From contig NZ_BMHP01000008.1 in NCBI RefSeq assembly GCF_014641075.1, forward strand, positions 62,001-126,000: a stretch of DNA of 64,000 nt, given 5' to 3'. The position numbers and the translations under genes are program-made. Position 1 is the first letter of the stretch; the number at the start of each line of letters is the position of its first letter. The notes below the pieces were generated by a model that was not told the DNA's origin, made no database searches, and saw only the letters and a program-made list of their open reading frames with translations. This document shows, one piece after another, positions 51,464 through 59,917 of the stretch. Origin of the DNA: Paenibacillus nasutitermitis (GTDB lineage Bacteria; Bacillota; Bacilli; Paenibacillales; Paenibacillaceae).

Positions 51464-51787
51464 TTAGCTATTTTCAATGGAAGGCGGATAATAATCCACC
51501 ATAATTCTATTCCCGGAGGGATCTTTCATTTGAAAGCTTTTCCCGCAACCAGTCCGATCCAATATAGCTGTAACCTCTACTCCCTTTTGTTCTAAAAACA
51601 TGTGATACTCTTCGATATCAGGGGTATACCAGAGTGCCGATTCTGCCAAAGCAATAACGGGAATGTAAACAACCACGACACCTTGGAGCCGATCTATTAC
51701 CCTACGTTCAAACGCCTCATCCCGTTGATTGTGAACCAGCATTTCCTTCCAATTATAGCAAAGTCTATATCCTGGCGCAAAGCTCAA
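51464..51787 (-). pseudogene. VOC-family gene with internal deletion
   Basis: The 107-residue frame joins the first VOC strand-helix, 'VVVYIPVIALAESALWYT', directly to the C-terminal part, 'DIEEYHMFLEQKGVEV' and 'GKSFQMKDPSGNRIMVDYYP'. About 50 residues normally between them are missing. The first ~37 residues do not resemble the family and there is no good ribosome site. I read it as a gene remnant. Confidence 0.6.
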
Positions 51788-52005
51788 AGTCCTTTAATCG
51801 GCATCACGAACACAATCGACAACAGCCTTGCGTTCAAGGGACAAAACCGTATTAGCAAGTGATATGAATATGGACGTAATGGATGACGAAAGCTGCGGGC
51901 AGTCCGCTTTGCGGCATCCTGTCGCAGCCCCCTAAGCCGTGCCCGGCCCGGCTTCTCGCCGTTTACTCGATCCTTTTGAAAAATTGGCAACAAAATAAGA
52001 TTGCA

Positions 52006-52554
52006 TCATTTATTTTTTTGAGAGGCATACAGGAACCGGCAGTAACCGATTTCAGCAGCATTCTTCATCAGTTCAATATTTAGCCATGCTGCAAGTTCAT
52101 GTAACGGCTTATCGGTGAAAGGCCATTTTGTTCGATCGCTGGAGAGGAGTTCATCATCCGCCAACTTAGCCATTGCTGCTTCCCATTCATCACGTAAACG
52201 GATTATTCTTTCCCTCGTTTCTTTCATGTTGCCCGGACAATGAACATCCTCCCGTGTTAAAGTTCCATTTCCAAAAGAGTAATCAAGAGTCATTTCCCAC
52301 CAGAATGTAATATGCCATGTTAGCCAGGCTATACTCGCCGGTCCAATATCGTACGCCTCTGATTCCGGCCAATCTGCGCGCCAAACCCCGGATTCATTAA
52401 AAATATGAAGCCCCTTTGAAGCAGGCCGCCACAGATACTCTTCGTCTTCAAGACCGGTAAGATGAATTTCAAACAAACTCCAAGAGATTTGAAACTGGAA
52501 ACGTAGTGAATTCCGGATGCAGTCGGCTGTGTTTTGAATAGGTTCATCATTCAT
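52006..52554 (-). CDS. DinB/YfiT-like four-helix protein
   Basis: 182 residues with the DinB fold: 'SIAWLTWHITFWWEMTLDYS' carries the first metal-type His, and 'LHELAAWLNIELMKNAAEIG' is the last helix. DinB-type proteins are often metal-dependent transferases of bacillithiol or mycothiol, or stress proteins of unknown activity. Start at ATG 52554, behind AAAGGAGGAAG; the longer frame to 52593 includes the ribosome site. Confidence 0.85.
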   Translation of the reverse strand: MNDEPIQNTADCIRNSLRFQFQISWSLFEIHLTGLEDEEYLWRPASKGLHIFNESGVWRADWPESEAYDIGPASIAWLTWHITFWWEMTLDYSFGNGTLTREDVHCPGNMKETRERIIRLRDEWEAAMAKLADDELLSSDRTKWPFTDKPLHELAAWLNIELMKNAAEIGYCRFLYASQKNK

Positions 52555-52838
52555 CAATACTTCCTCCTTTTTTATAAAACCAAACAAAAACATAAATTGT
52601 TTGATATATAACTAACATTTTATAATAACGTCTATTAATTTTCAATATTCCATGAAAATGAACGTGATCGGGATGAGGAAAAGCCAACCCATAGCAAAAA
52701 AGCCCCACGCCATGCGGGAGCTTTATTCATTCCTATATCCATTCACTGCCGTTATGGGCTGAACCAAAAAACAAACCACACTAGCTCCTGCATGGAATTA
52801 GTGTGGTATCCATTCTCAAGTTATTCTCCGAAGCAGAA

Positions 52839-53234
52839 TCAGGGAGCTATCACAATCATCCAATTAAGGCCATATTTGTCTTGGAGTTCTCCGTAGTAGC
52901 CGCCCCATACTTGTGCGTCGAACGGGAATTTTACCTGGCCGCCTTCCGACAACTTGTTGAAGGCTTCGCGAGCGTCGGCATCCTTATCGTAAGCTACGCT
53001 TAGTGAAATACTGCGTCCGGATTGAACCGGACCAAAAACGGAATCGGAGAAGAAAAGCTCATTCCCGCCAACATCGACTTGCATATGCATGACTTTATCC
53101 TTGTTTTCTTCGGGTGTGCCCGGTATCGATCCGAAAGTAGTGACAGACTTTATTTCACCACCGAGAGCTTGAATATAGAATCCAGCTTGCGCTCTTGCAT
53201 CTTCCGAGTGAATATAAGGGGTGATCTTTGACAT
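52839..53234 (-). CDS. VOC-family protein (PhnB-like)
   Basis: 131 residues of the PhnB/DUF1338-like glyoxalase group: 'ITPYIHSEDARAQAGFYIQA', 'VMHMQVDVGGNELFFSDSVF', 'VKFPFDAQVWGGYYGELQDK' and the ending 'YGLNWMIVI'. It is a paralogue of the protein at 54005-54403. Start at 53234, behind GGAAGG. No enzymatic role is established for this group. Confidence 0.9.
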   Translation of the reverse strand: MSKITPYIHSEDARAQAGFYIQALGGEIKSVTTFGSIPGTPEENKDKVMHMQVDVGGNELFFSDSVFGPVQSGRSISLSVAYDKDADAREAFNKLSEGGQVKFPFDAQVWGGYYGELQDKYGLNWMIVIAP

Positions 53235-53330
53235 AATAAAAACCATCCTTCCATTTTTTGAATTGTTATATCGATTTTGCTCCTTGATGGTGTTCGTGAA
53301 ACTTTGAAGCTATTATGGTAAAACGCTAGG

Positions 53331-53780
53331 TTACTGTGTTCTGCCATCGATCAGCAAGGTCATCGCTTTTGCGAGCCGCCTTTGCCGTGTTTCGGTTGTT
53401 TTGGCCTCCTCGATCGAAGTCACAAACCTTTTCTTATTGGTAAATGACAGTCCCTCAAAGAAACGCTTTGCTTCCTCATTGCGATCAAGCTCAGTAGAGA
53501 AATCGTGCGGCATGACAACTTCTCGTGGCTCTGTATCGAGTTCGATGTCAACGTCCACCTCATCTCCAGCGCGGACACCGGCACCTGCGCGGTGATCGGC
53601 ATTAAGCGGTATCATATAATTCCCACTCATAGGCGCTACAGTGGTTCGGTAGGTGTAGTCCCCGATTGTGACTCGCACAGACGGACGCTTACTCGTCCCG
53701 AGACTTGCAATGACGTCTTCTGGAACCCGGATACCTGTTGCCGACTTGCCGCTAAGTAAAATAACAGCATGAAATCTCAT
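53331..53780 (-). CDS. DUF1905/OmdA-like protein
   Basis: 149 residues. The N-terminal half is a DUF1905 beta domain ('AVILLSGKSATGIRVPEDVI'), and the C-terminal half carries a YdeI/OmdA-type helical motif ('EAKRFFEGLSFTNKKRFVTS', 'IEEAKTTETRQRRLAKAMTL'). OmdA relatives are linked to bacteriocin or peptide protection; the role here is unknown. Start at ATG 53780, behind AAGGAG. Confidence 0.85.
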   Translation of the reverse strand: MRFHAVILLSGKSATGIRVPEDVIASLGTSKRPSVRVTIGDYTYRTTVAPMSGNYMIPLNADHRAGAGVRAGDEVDVDIELDTEPREVVMPHDFSTELDRNEEAKRFFEGLSFTNKKRFVTSIEEAKTTETRQRRLAKAMTLLIDGRTQ

Positions 53781-54004
53781 ATTGAACACAACTCCTTCCC
53801 AATACATACGTCAGTTTTGTAAAGCAAGGGGGCCGTTATTCCAGAGTTCTATCGATCTCAGATGTCCTCAATATACCATTTCAGGTAATTTTATACTAGT
53901 AATTTCAATAGCCAGCAAGCCGGGCACAGGTCTTAAATACCGGTATGCGAAATTGCTATATTCTTTTAAGAAAGGATTCAATTTGTTATCCCGGTCTGAC
54001 GGTC

Positions 54005-54403
54005 CTATTGTTTGACGATCTGCCAGGTAATGCCGAATTTATCTGCAACTTCACCGTAATAGCCTCCCCATGGCTGAGGATCGAACGGATACTTGACCTC
54101 ACCGATCTCTACGAGATTCGCGAATATTTGACGGGCTTCGGTTTCGCTTTCAAATGCCAGTGTCAGTGCAATGCTGTTGCGGCGGCCTCCGGCCTGTTCA
54201 AAGGCATCAGACAGGAACAATGTATTCTCGCCCGCTACTGTCATCACCATATGCATAACCTTGTCTTTAATCGCTTCCGGGGTGCCTGGAATCTGACCGT
54301 GAGTCATGACGGAATGTATTTCGCCTCCGAGGGCTTGCTTATACGTTTCGGCTTGTGTACGTGCATCCTCCGACAATAAATAAGGGGTCAATTGTGCTTT
54401 CAT
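54005..54403 (-). CDS. VOC-family protein (PhnB-like) behind an ECF42-type promoter
   Basis: 132 residues, paralogous to 52839-53234: 'TPYLLSEDARTQAETYKQAL', 'VMHMVMTVAGENTLFLSDAF', 'VKYPFDPQPWGGYYGEVADK', 'FGITWQIV'. Its promoter (54487-54513) has the TGTCGA/CGTC elements of ECF42 sigma factors, matching the YciI gene upstream. AAAGGTTG precedes the ATG. The product probably belongs to a sigma-controlled stress response (inference). Confidence 0.9.
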   Translation of the reverse strand: MKAQLTPYLLSEDARTQAETYKQALGGEIHSVMTHGQIPGTPEAIKDKVMHMVMTVAGENTLFLSDAFEQAGGRRNSIALTLAFESETEARQIFANLVEIGEVKYPFDPQPWGGYYGEVADKFGITWQIVKQ

Positions 54404-54486
54404 GTTTCATCAACCTTTCTTTTTGGTTTGATTTTCGGTTGGCCGGGTACACGGGGATTACCGTCTAACCCGGCCTCTACTAACAC

Positions 54487-54513
54487 GACGAACGGAAAAC
54501 GGCTAAATCGACA
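54487..54513 (-). promoter_or_regulatory. ECF42-type sigma promoter before the VOC gene
   Basis: Minus-strand TGTCGA (54513-54508) and CGTC (54490-54487) are 17 bp apart, as in the promoter at 55071-55097. The downstream bases GTAGAGGC also match (TATAGAGGC there). Confidence 0.75.
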
Positions 54514-54559
54514 AGACCAATAAAAAAATAATTTGTTTTTTCTCAGCAATTGAAAACCG

Positions 54560-54994
54560 TCACGATTTCTTAAGCTGCTCCATCTGGTCACGCAGCGCCG
54601 CGTCATTTATCAGCATTTGGGGATCCTGTGTCAATTCAGGTGTTTCGAATACCTGCCTGAGTTCAATCTCCCCTTCGCCGAAACCATGCGGATCCGGCAT
54701 GCGCATCGCCCATTCGATTGCTTCTTCCCTCGACTTGACTTCGATTAGCGTATAACCGGCAATTAACTCTTTCGCCTCCGTGAAAGGGCCGTCGATCACT
54801 TTCGGCTTGCCGCCTGGCTCCGGGTAGGAGATCCGGATGCCGCTTGCACTCGATTGAAGCCCGTCGGCTGCTAGCAGCACCCCGGCCTTGGCCAGTTCCT
54901 CGTTGTACCGCATCATCGCTGCGAACAGTTCCTCGCTGGGCTTTACGCCCGCCTCTGAATCCTTGGTACCTTTGACAATCATCATGAATCGCAT
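54560..54994 (-). CDS. YciI/DGPF-domain protein
   Basis: 144 residues of the YCII-related 'DGPF' family: 'MMIVKGTKDSEAG', the signature 'KVIDGPFTEAKELIAGYTLI' and 'AMRMPDPHGFGEGEIELRQV'. These ferredoxin-like proteins are genomically tied to ECF42 sigma factors. The gene lies behind an ECF42-type promoter (55071-55097), but no sigma gene lies beside it. GGAGGAGG precedes the ATG. Confidence 0.92.
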   Translation of the reverse strand: MRFMMIVKGTKDSEAGVKPSEELFAAMMRYNEELAKAGVLLAADGLQSSASGIRISYPEPGGKPKVIDGPFTEAKELIAGYTLIEVKSREEAIEWAMRMPDPHGFGEGEIELRQVFETPELTQDPQMLINDAALRDQMEQLKKS

Positions 54995-55070
54995 ACTTTT
55001 TTCCTCCTCCTGATTTTGTATTGGTTTTTTTCGATCTTGCCGGGCCGCTTAACTTTGCCTCTATATAGAC

Positions 55071-55097
55071 GACGAACGGAATTCGGCAAAATCGACA
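55071..55097 (-). promoter_or_regulatory. ECF42-type sigma promoter before the YciI/DGPF gene
   Basis: Minus-strand TGTCGA (55097-55092) and CGTC (55074-55071) are 17 bp apart. These are the elements reported for ECF42 targets. The leader to the start codon is about 70 nt. Confidence 0.8.
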
Positions 55098-55183
55098 CAC
55101 CGGAAAAACTTTTTTTGGATTCTTTTCACTAAAACGCTTTCTTTATTTGGATGAGCATGGATGGCGCTGGCCCAAAGGTGCGG

Positions 55184-56086
55184 TTAGATAAAAAATCGGC
55201 GCAGTTCTTGTGCAACTCGTTCCGGCTGTCCGCCTCTATTGGTATTACCCGAGGCCCCATGATTGAGACCGGGGAACTCGATACGCCTGGCATGCAGCAG
55301 CGCCTTCTCCAGGGCGTTAAGCGCCACTTTGAAGTAGGACGGACTCTTGCTGCTGCCGAGCAAGAGCAACTCGGTACTTATAGCCTTGAAGTTCTCCATC
55401 AGCCCTTCCGACTCGACAGCCAACTGAAGGTCATAATGCATCGTCGGAGCCAGCATTCTCATCGTTACATCGTCACCCTTGGCCTTCTTATCCTCACTTG
55501 CCATCATCATCTTCGTGAGTAGTTTTAATAGCCACCGGGGTATAGAGCTAAATACAGGCGGCCCCATTTGCGATCCTAACATGCCTGTAACAAGGGCTGA
55601 GGCCACATCGCCTTGGGCAATCTCCTCGTCATAACGCGTCAAGAAGCCAGTCGACACGGATCCGTTGATGATGATCGGCGGCTCAAAGATTGCGGCTTTG
55701 CGAATGGCTGGCAGGGAGAGTGCCGCTTGGAGGCAGACAATGGCGCCAACACTGACTCCGAAGACAAAACAGGCTCCCGTTTCGGTAAGGAGGGCGTCCA
55801 GATCTTCCACTTCTTTCTTTATGCTGTAATCATCGCCGCACGGGCCGCTTTGTCCACGACCACGCCGATCGGGCAAATAAACGGTAAAAGCATCCGACAG
55901 TGCCCCGGCGAGCTGCATGTGGCTTTGGGCTGACTCCATGGTGCCATGCAGCATCACCAAACCCGGGCCTTGCCCGAGTTGACGGTAACTTATGGTTGTG
56001 TCATCTTTGGAAGTTACAGAGCTGTTTGTAAAAGGAATCTGCACGGCTGTTGTCGATTGATTCTCAACACTGTTTTTCCGCTTCAT
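55184..56086 (-). CDS. Alpha/beta-hydrolase fold protein
   Basis: 300 residues. The oxyanion region 'LVMLHGTMESAQSHMQLA', 'YLPDRRGRGQSGPCGDDYSI' and the nucleophile elbow 'FVFGVSVGAIVCLQAAL' (Gly-x-Ser-x-Gly) are clear; the late His is in 'LNHGASGN'. The substrate is unknown. I chose ATG 56086, behind AAAGGG. It is divergent from a MarR gene across a dyad operator, so it is a likely MarR target. Confidence 0.88.
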   Translation of the reverse strand: MKRKNSVENQSTTAVQIPFTNSSVTSKDDTTISYRQLGQGPGLVMLHGTMESAQSHMQLAGALSDAFTVYLPDRRGRGQSGPCGDDYSIKKEVEDLDALLTETGACFVFGVSVGAIVCLQAALSLPAIRKAAIFEPPIIINGSVSTGFLTRYDEEIAQGDVASALVTGMLGSQMGPPVFSSIPRWLLKLLTKMMMASEDKKAKGDDVTMRMLAPTMHYDLQLAVESEGLMENFKAISTELLLLGSSKSPSYFKVALNALEKALLHARRIEFPGLNHGASGNTNRGGQPERVAQELRRFFI

Positions 56087-56140
56087 GTTCGGATACCCTT
56101 TCTTGTATAAGTAAATGATTTTCATTATAATATCTTTATA

Positions 56141-56163
56141 ATTATCTTAATCGTGAAGATAAT
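56141..56163. promoter_or_regulatory. Operator between hydrolase and MarR genes
   Basis: ATTATCTT (56141-56148) and AAGATAAT (56156-56163) are perfect inverted arms with a 7-nt spacer. TATAAT boxes occur on both strands nearby (56137-56142 plus, 56124-56129 minus). Confidence 0.65.
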
Positions 56164-56188
56164 AAATGTCAATGAGGAGAAATCAACG

Positions 56189-56689
56189 ATGAGCGAACCG
56201 GAGCACCGAAAGGCACTTATGAGTCAAATGCAATTTCTGGGCCAGATGCTGAGCACCGAAACAGCCCTGTTCCACCAGGCGGCCGCTGCCAAGTTGGGCC
56301 TGGGCATTACCGACTTGAAGACGATCTCGACACTGCTGCAGGAAGGCCCCATGACGGCCGGACAACTCTCGCAGCGGCTAAACCTCACAACTGGCGCTGT
56401 CTCGAATCTGATCGATCGGCTTGAGCAGCGGAAGTTCGTTAAGCGCGCACCTGACTCCAAGGATCGTCGCAAAGTAATCATTACTGCTATTAAGGAGAAC
56501 CTCGCGCCTTCTGACCATATATATCGTTCGATGGGGGATGCTTTTGAAAGGCTGCTGGAAACTTACACTACGGGGGAGCTCGAGTTTCTGGTGCGGTATA
56601 ATCAAGCGACAATCGAACTGACCATGTTGGAGAGTGCCAAATTAACGAAGCTCTACAGGAAGGCGGGGGACATTGTTGATAGTGAATAA
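56189..56689 (+). CDS. MarR-family transcriptional regulator
   Basis: 166 residues. Winged helix: 'TAGQLSQRLNLTTGAVSNLI' as recognition region and 'RAPDSKDRRKVIITA' as the wing. Start at ATG 56189, behind GAGGAG; the frame extends upstream into the operator. It probably represses itself and the divergent hydrolase gene. Confidence 0.9.
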   Translation: MSEPEHRKALMSQMQFLGQMLSTETALFHQAAAAKLGLGITDLKTISTLLQEGPMTAGQLSQRLNLTTGAVSNLIDRLEQRKFVKRAPDSKDRRKVIITAIKENLAPSDHIYRSMGDAFERLLETYTTGELEFLVRYNQATIELTMLESAKLTKLYRKAGDIVDSE

Positions 56690-56831
56690 CAAGGCGGAGG
56701 CGTTATCTTTGAAGTTTTTAAACGAAAAAGAGCCCTACCAGCATCACTGTTGATAGGTAAAAATGTAAGGACGTTTATGGTAGTTACTGGGAGTTTAATT
56801 TATGAGTATAATCTAAAGGAGGAAGAATAAC

Positions 56832-57236
56832 GTGGAAAATTCTGACCATGCGAAGCTTTATGATCGTTGGATGGATATGTGGAACGGAAACGTGGAATTA
56901 GCAAAATCAATTGTAGACAAAGAGTGTGTCGTGCACCAGGCTGGTTCCGATGGTTTTCGAGGACCGGAGGGTGTGATGCGCATGGTGCAAATGGGCAGGG
57001 AACCCTTTTCCAATATTCATTTCACTTTAGAGGTAGGACCTTTTGTAGATGGCGATATGCTATCTGCACGCTGGACAAGCCGGGCGGTCTATCAGGGTGG
57101 AATTCCAGGTACAAAAGCTCCAGCCGGAACGGAGGTCGAATTTGGCGGAATCGATATATGGCGAGTGAAATCAGGTAAAATTATTGAATATTGGGTGAGT
57201 TCCGATGGTCTGCACCTTATGGCACAGCTATCATGA
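56832..57236 (+). CDS. SnoaL-like ester cyclase family protein
   Basis: 134 residues with the NTF2/SnoaL fold: 'YDRWMDMWNGNVELAKSIVD', 'GFRGPEGVMRMVQMGREPF', 'EFGGIDIWRVKSGKIIEYWV'. SnoaL-like proteins catalyse cyclisation or hydrolysis of small polyketide-like compounds; the role here is unknown. It starts at a GTG (56832) 6 nt after AAAGGAGGAAG. It is a single gene. Confidence 0.88.
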   Translation: MENSDHAKLYDRWMDMWNGNVELAKSIVDKECVVHQAGSDGFRGPEGVMRMVQMGREPFSNIHFTLEVGPFVDGDMLSARWTSRAVYQGGIPGTKAPAGTEVEFGGIDIWRVKSGKIIEYWVSSDGLHLMAQLS

Positions 57237-57592
57237 CTTCATTGGCTGTAGCGGTTCACCGTTTCTTCCAAGCCGGTTTGCCCGAATATTTAACTGGTTG
57301 GTCCCTGCCACTCTCCCTCTCGGAGCGCGGGACTCAGCCGCATGGTATCCCTATTTTCGTTTTAGATGGGATGATGATTAACGAGAAGCAGCCTTCGCTA
57401 TCCACAAGGACAGCGAAGGCTGCTTTTTCATTTATCGATTACTCGGATTCCAATCGCTACCGCTCCTTATCCCCCGCCCCCTGTGCTCAGACGGTTGAGA
57501 TCCGCGCTCCAGCACAATCTGGCATTTGCCATCGCTAAAAAAATTCCTCTGCATTTACGGTTGTCTATGAGTCTTCCATCCAATCATAACCC
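57237..57592. other. Intergenic stretch with a terminator
   Basis: Nothing gene-like besides the terminator at 57387-57428. The sequence to 57592 has no clear signal. Confidence 0.5.
57387..57428 (+). terminator. Strong terminator hairpin
   Basis: AGCAGCCTTCGCT and AGCGAAGGCTGCT form a perfect 13-bp stem with an inner TCC/GGA pair, followed by TTTTT. It lies 150 nt after the SnoaL-like gene. Confidence 0.88.
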
Positions 57593-57799
57593 GTGAATAA
57601 AAAAGTCTTTACATCCCAGACTTATCCCAGATTGACCGTATATGACGAAGAAAACCTTCGGGGCCGCAGAAGAATCTATACCGGCAATCTGGGTATCCGC
57701 AATACCGATGCGATTCTCGACGGTATCGAAAGCTTGCGATTGGCTTTCGATCCGCTCCCCTTTACTGTTCCTTCCTCCGCCGAAAGATCAATACGTTAG
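57593..57799 (+). CDS. Short beta/gamma-crystallin-like frame, possibly a fragment
   Basis: 68 codons from a GTG without ribosome site. 'LTVYDEENLRGRRRIYTGN' and 'LDGIESLRLAFDP' resemble one Greek-key motif of beta/gamma-crystallin-type proteins, where a second motif would normally follow. It could be a remnant of a longer gene or a chance frame. It converges with the small membrane gene and overlaps it by 4 nt. Confidence 0.35.
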   Translation: MNKKVFTSQTYPRLTVYDEENLRGRRRIYTGNLGIRNTDAILDGIESLRLAFDPLPFTVPSSAERSIR

Positions 57800-58065
57800 T
57801 CGGCTTTTTTATTTTTGATAAAAAATACATAAATCCCCTGAACCAATAGGATAACCAGCCATACAAACCCTATAAAGACTCCTGAGGGTTCATGGTAAAA
57901 CCATATTCTCCCTTCGGTGATGGATTGCAGCATTCGAGATAAAAAACCAGGAAGTGAGTCATCGTCGACCCGCAGCATGATAAAAATAAGAACATGAACA
58001 GCTATAAAAACGAACAAATGAGAATAGAAATCCTTTCGATTACCCATCTCTTCTGAAATGCTCAA
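57796..58065 (-). CDS. 2TM-domain-like small membrane protein
   Basis: 89 residues with two hydrophobic helices (about 17-33 and 62-82) joined by a loop with 'EGRIWFYHEPSG'. 'NRKDFYSHLFVFIAVHVLIF' resembles the start of 2TM-domain proteins. It starts at a TTG (58065) that overlaps the MerR stop (TTGA), so translation is coupled to the regulator. It may be the regulator's partner. Confidence 0.7.
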   Translation of the reverse strand: MSISEEMGNRKDFYSHLFVFIAVHVLIFIMLRVDDDSLPGFLSRMLQSITEGRIWFYHEPSGVFIGFVWLVILLVQGIYVFFIKNKKAD

Positions 58066-58868
58066 TTTAAGCGACCTTCTTCCTCATTGTCCAGATGATT
58101 AATAATATTGTCTATAAAATCTATTAGTTTTTGATCCCATCCGTAAATGACTGAACTGCTTTCCGCCTCTTTTGCGATAAAAGAAAAATATTTATTTTGA
58201 AGAACCGAATTGCCGTTAAACCAACTTAATGTGAGTCGGTACCACTTATTTGCAAGCTTCTGAGCTTCAGGGGTACCCGGATGAACATGCATGCTTTCCC
58301 TTGTTTCTCTTATTAAATCCAGCGTTGTATGGATTCGCGGATCGTCGCTCCCAATGAGGGGAAGTTGATTAAGAATGTTTATTTCTTCTTCGCTGAAAAT
58401 AGTTGTCGGAAAAGTAGCCGGAATGGCTCCATCGACAAAATGAGAGCTTTCGATCTGGTTCATGAGCAAGAAAATGTGCTCCTGATTATATTTCCCGGAC
58501 ATTTCTATCGTTTGGAGCATACCTCTGAGAATAAATTGTTTTCGTTTTAACTTTTCAACCTCTACTGCCACGTAATTCAATTGTTTCTGTATGGATTTGA
58601 CCCATGCCCCCTCAATTTTTACGTCCAAATCCCTACTGGATTCAAATAATTCTTTGATCTGAATCAGTGTATAGCCAATGGATTTTAGAGATAGAATGGT
58701 TTGAAGCTTCTCTAATGCCTCCTGATCGTAATAACGATACCCATTCTCCTTATTGATTGTAGGTTTCAATATTCCAAGTTCGTCATAATAGTGTAACGTT
58801 CTACGACTAATATGAATTCGTTTAATGATGTTGCCTATTGAATATATCGTGTATTCCCCCCTCCACAT
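58062..58868 (-). CDS. MerR-family transcriptional regulator
   Basis: Up to 268 residues. The winged HTH reads 'IYSIGNIIKRIHISRRTLHY' and 'YDELGILKPTINKENGYRYY', followed by a coiled-coil helix and a C-terminal domain of unknown ligand. The ATG at 58868 coincides with the predicted transcript start; GGAGG (58863-58859) lies 9 nt before an ACG at 58850, where homologues begin. The true start may therefore be ACG 58850 (262 residues). Confidence 0.85.
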   Translation of the reverse strand: MWRGEYTIYSIGNIIKRIHISRRTLHYYDELGILKPTINKENGYRYYDQEALEKLQTILSLKSIGYTLIQIKELFESSRDLDVKIEGAWVKSIQKQLNYVAVEVEKLKRKQFILRGMLQTIEMSGKYNQEHIFLLMNQIESSHFVDGAIPATFPTTIFSEEEINILNQLPLIGSDDPRIHTTLDLIRETRESMHVHPGTPEAQKLANKWYRLTLSWFNGNSVLQNKYFSFIAKEAESSSVIYGWDQKLIDFIDNIINHLDNEEEGRLN

Positions 58869-58872
58869 GATG

Positions 58873-58903
58873 AGCTTAACATTAACGTTAACGTATAAGT
58901 CAA
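58873..58903 (-). promoter_or_regulatory. MerR-type promoter with 19-bp spacer
   Basis: Minus-strand TTGACT (58903-58898) and TAAGCT (58878-58873) are 19 bp apart, with the palindrome ACGTTAACGT between them. This is the arrangement activated by MerR proteins. Confidence 0.65.
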
Positions 58904-58984
58904 GGTGAGTTCAATCAAAAGTTTTGCAGCTGTTTTCTTCTCGTCAACTTCCACGTTACCCGTCATTTCTATATAATAATAGGT

Positions 58985-59821
58985 ATGAAAACCATTCATT
59001 TTACCGTATTGCCGCCTCCCGCGGCATTAAGCCGGGATATCGAATGCCTGCGAATCGCGTCCCAATCAGGTAATCAGCCTCTCGAGATTAAGGTATGCCC
59101 GAGCGGTTACCCCGGTATTGTGTACCAGCTTGCAGCGGATCGGAAAACCGCAATCGAGCATATCGCCATCCGTTCCACGCAATCGTCCAATATACCTGTA
59201 TTGTTTCTTCACGGACAAGGGTCGGAACCGAGCGTCATGCGTTTCAGAGGCACGCCATATACAACGATTCAATTGGTATTAAAACCCCATGCGATGTACA
59301 GCTTGTTCGGTTGGGATGCCTCTGTTCATAATCAGGGGCTTTTGTTTCCGGACCAGTTTGGCGCGATGGAACTGGAGAAGCAGCTCCGGGCTTCGAATTC
59401 GGATGAAGTCCGTATCGCCTTGCTGAATCATTTCCTTATGAAGAAGAAGGAGCATAACGGTAAGCGCGATGAGCTCATTGAGCTGATACTCTCGTTTATT
59501 CATGAACATACTGCGACGGTTTCCGTGAAGGAACTGGTAGCTGTATTTTCCATTTCCGAACGGCAGTTCCAGAAGCGCTTCACCCGTGTCGTCGGTATGC
59601 CTCCGCACTTATTTATAAGGGTAAGACGCGTCAATAAAGCGCTACGGATGATGCACTCAGGGAAGTATGAACGACTGTCCGATGTCGCATATGCACTGAA
59701 TTATTATGATCAATCACATTTCATACGCGATATGAAGACGTTCTCTTGGGTTAGTCCCAAACATATTGCGATGAAGGTAAGTGAATTTCACAGCGACTTG
59801 GCAGGATCGTCCTACTTGTAG
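58985..59821 (+). CDS. AraC-family transcriptional regulator
   Basis: 278 residues. The N-terminal half resembles the DUF6597-type domain ('VCPSGYPGIVYQLA'). The C-terminal HTH pair has 'VSVKELVAVFSISERQFQKR' and 'LSDVAYALNYYDQSHFIRDM'. A TATAAT at 58972-58977 ends seven bases before the ATG, with no ribosome site, so a leaderless message is likely. It probably regulates the DHFR-like gene that follows. Confidence 0.88.
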   Translation: MKTIHFTVLPPPAALSRDIECLRIASQSGNQPLEIKVCPSGYPGIVYQLAADRKTAIEHIAIRSTQSSNIPVLFLHGQGSEPSVMRFRGTPYTTIQLVLKPHAMYSLFGWDASVHNQGLLFPDQFGAMELEKQLRASNSDEVRIALLNHFLMKKKEHNGKRDELIELILSFIHEHTATVSVKELVAVFSISERQFQKRFTRVVGMPPHLFIRVRRVNKALRMMHSGKYERLSDVAYALNYYDQSHFIRDMKTFSWVSPKHIAMKVSEFHSDLAGSSYL

Positions 59822-59917
59822 AATTGACGGTTTTGTCCAATTTTTTTGCCGTCATAACCGTTAAGATTATCTTATTCCATTAGGAATGCAGATATCATTA
59901 TCAAGGAGCGATGGCGA

